From positions 1-7,041 of the forward strand of contig CAMYUO010000092.1 in NCBI GenBank assembly GCA_947302065.1: a stretch of 7,041 nt of DNA, written 5' to 3'. Positions 6,020 to 7,041 of this stretch are shown one piece after another. This DNA is from an uncultured Clostridia bacterium (GTDB taxonomy: Bacteria > Bacillota > Clostridia > Oscillospirales > Ruminococcaceae). The position numbers and the translations under genes are program-made. The first letter of the stretch is position 1. The number at the start of each line of letters is the position of its first letter. The notes beneath the pieces are model-generated. The model was not told the origin of the DNA. It made no database searches and saw nothing but the letters and a program-made list of their open reading frames with translations.

Positions 6020-6725
6020 GTGCCGCACCTCCGGACTGCCTGCCGCCAAGAAGGTTTTCCTTCTGACGCACATTCCAGCTTGTGATCTCCTTTTTCAGCA
6101 CAGGGATCACCACGATCAGACAAGTGCTCATCAGCAAATAAATTATGCTCTTTGGCTTGTAGAATCCAAAAGCATCGAAAAGTATCTCCGCAGCATACAG
6201 CGATTCAAGCGCAAGTGCGATAAAATTGTATCCTCTTATGCTTTTGATTATGCCGCCCTCAACATCACGGATAAGCAGATGCTTGAGATTGAAATAGGCT
6301 GCAAACATTATAAACAGCAGCACCGCAGCATATGTCGCCCTCAGAACGAAGGTGCGTCTGCTCAGCGCAAGGATGCAGACCGCCTCAGCCGCAAGCACAG
6401 CAGGAGCCAGAAAACCTATATAGGTATACTTTTTGTTGCCCACCAGTTTTTTTTCGCAAAGACTGTCCATCTCGCCGTAATTGGCACTGAATATGAACAT
6501 AAAGCAGCCGATCGTTCCGAGCACGCCGGTGTTGAAAGTGTGCGGGATCTCCTTGTCGCATATTATTACCACAACGTTGTATAGCCTGCCAAGGAACGCA
6601 CAGCCTACCGCAAGTGTGACCAGCTGGGAATACAATGGCTGTCTTTTCCTGAAAAAGCTCGACACACCGATTATCAGTCCGGCAAGCGCACAAGCGCAAA
6701 CTACCGAATTTATAATTATCTGCAT
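6012..6725 (-). CDS. Seven-helix membrane protein of unknown function
   Basis: I do not recognise this family. The 237 residues contain seven hydrophobic segments at about 3-24, 33-55, 64-82, 101-121, 126-146, 164-186 and 194-211, followed by a hydrophilic tail of about 26 residues. No catalytic motif or nucleotide-binding site is visible. The topology resembles stand-alone seven-helix sensor domains, but that is only a resemblance in shape. It is the first gene of the signalling operon and overlaps the protease gene by 8 nt, suggesting the two products work together, for example as a sensor or partner of the protease. AGGAG precedes the ATG at 6725 by about 9 nt. The predicted leader is only about 37 nt. 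Confidence 0.85.
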   Translation of the reverse strand: MQIIINSVVCACALAGLIIGVSSFFRKRQPLYSQLVTLAVGCAFLGRLYNVVVIICDKEIPHTFNTGVLGTIGCFMFIFSANYGEMDSLCEKKLVGNKKYTYIGFLAPAVLAAEAVCILALSRRTFVLRATYAAVLLFIMFAAYFNLKHLLIRDVEGGIIKSIRGYNFIALALESLYAAEILFDAFGFYKPKSIIYLLMSTCLIVVIPVLKKEITSWNVRQKENLLGGRQSGGAAHE

Positions 6726-6769
6726 AATATCATTCTCCTGTCAAAATACAGAAACATATTGTTAATAAT

Positions 6770-6798
6770 ATTATACATATTTTCAGTCCATTTGTCAA
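6770..6798 (-). promoter_or_regulatory. Consensus sigma-A promoter of the signalling operon
   Basis: On the minus strand TTGACA (6793-6798) and TATAAT (6770-6775) are separated by exactly 17 nt, again a perfect consensus match. The start of transcription should be near 6763. The promoter sits between the upstream terminator and the seven-helix gene, so it defines the operon's 5' end. Confidence 0.85.
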
Positions 6799-6828
6799 GA
6801 TTTCAGCCGATAACCGCAGAATTTATGC

Positions 6829-6857
6829 AAAAGAAAGAGCCAGCCGAAGCAGGCTCT
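6829..6857 (-). terminator. Intrinsic terminator with UUCG tetraloop
   Basis: The minus strand reads AGAGCC-T-GC-TTCG-GC-T-GGCTCT (6836-6857), a stem of 6 plus 2 base pairs with one T-T mismatch, capped by the very stable UUCG loop and followed by TTTCTTTT. It ends transcription of the gene at the right edge, 22 nt after its stop codon. Confidence 0.9.
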
Positions 6858-6879
6858 CAGAATGAAGAATGAAAAGAAT

Positions 6880-7041
6880 TTAATCCTGGACTTTGCACGC
6901 CTGGGCGACTTTCTGTGCTATTTCATTGGAAACAACGCCTGTTCCGCCGAGAACGTAGATATTTTCAGTTGTCTTTGAGCCAAGTGCCTCTGGAATAGCA
7001 TCATACTTTTTAAGTATGCGTTTACGGAGTTTATCATCAAA
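6880..7041 (-). CDS. C-terminal end of a probable cell-wall-binding repeat (CWB2) protein
   Basis: Only the last 53 codons are present; the gene begins beyond the right edge. The segment NIYVLGGTGVVSNEIAQKV near the end has the shape of the CWB2 repeat (aromatic or aliphatic strand, GGTG, then a VS-N/D helix start). That repeat is known from Clostridia surface proteins, where arrays anchor the protein non-covalently to cell-wall polymers. The preceding LRKRILKKYDAIPEAL would be the end of the previous helix. The coding frame is open to the edge and the TAA at 6880 is followed at once by a strong terminator, so this is the last gene of its transcript. The catalytic or binding domain that would reveal its job is not visible. 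The repeat assignment rests on one motif. Confidence 0.65.
   Translation of the reverse strand, partial: FDDKLRKRILKKYDAIPEALGSKTTENIYVLGGTGVVSNEIAQKVAQACKVQD

Noticed and set aside
5504..6085. Plus-strand open frame of 193 codons
   Set aside because: It lies antisense to the PrsW gene, is rich in Cys, His and Lys with no domain or membrane pattern, and has no ribosome site; it is a shadow of the minus-strand gene.
6018..6584. Plus-strand open frame of 188 codons
   Set aside because: Antisense to the seven-helix gene, low-complexity basic composition, no recognisable motif.
6736..6745. A second TTGACA on the minus strand near the start of the seven-helix gene
   Set aside because: It overlaps the ribosome site and no -10 box follows at the right distance; the promoter at 6770-6798 explains expression.

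Overview
The window looks like chromosomal DNA of a gut or rumen Clostridia bacterium, most likely a Ruminococcus relative. That placement is an inference from protein style, textbook Gram-positive promoters, strong AGGAGG-type ribosome binding sites, and the mix of a cell-wall-binding-repeat protein with SpoIIE/STAS/RsbW signalling genes. Every convincing gene is on the minus strand, so transcription runs from high to low coordinates. No RNA gene, mobile element or CRISPR array is visible.

Right edge (6829-7041): the last 53 codons of a protein ending in what looks like a cell-wall-binding repeat type 2 (CWB2), closed by a UUCG-loop terminator.

Signalling operon (6798 down to 2794): a perfect TTGACA-N17-TATAAT promoter drives five tightly packed genes. 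They encode a seven-helix membrane protein of unknown function, a PrsW-type intramembrane protease, a membrane sensor phosphatase (periplasmic-type sensor, HAMP, PP2C/SpoIIE), a STAS anti-sigma-factor antagonist, and an RsbW-like anti-sigma kinase. An intrinsic terminator follows. The last three form a classic partner-switching module: the phosphatase should dephosphorylate the STAS protein, which then captures the kinase and frees its target. No sigma factor is encoded in the window. The kinase gene is broken by a -1 frame change at an eight-A tract.

Surface operon (2708 down to 1 and beyond): a second perfect consensus promoter, with a 16-bp dyad just upstream of its -35 box, drives three genes. 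They are a small signal-peptide/one-helix protein whose frame is broken twice, a 487-residue membrane-anchored beta-helix protein with Chlamydia-Pmp-like GGAI/FxxN repeats, and a secreted protein of unknown function that runs off the left edge and overlaps its upstream neighbour by 26 nt.

How it may fit together (inference): the seven-helix protein, PrsW and the sensor phosphatase would sense envelope or extracellular conditions and act on an anti-sigma-type kinase; the adjacent surface operon is a possible output. All three frame breaks have the same sign (one base missing), so sequencing error must be excluded before calling decay or programmed frameshifting.
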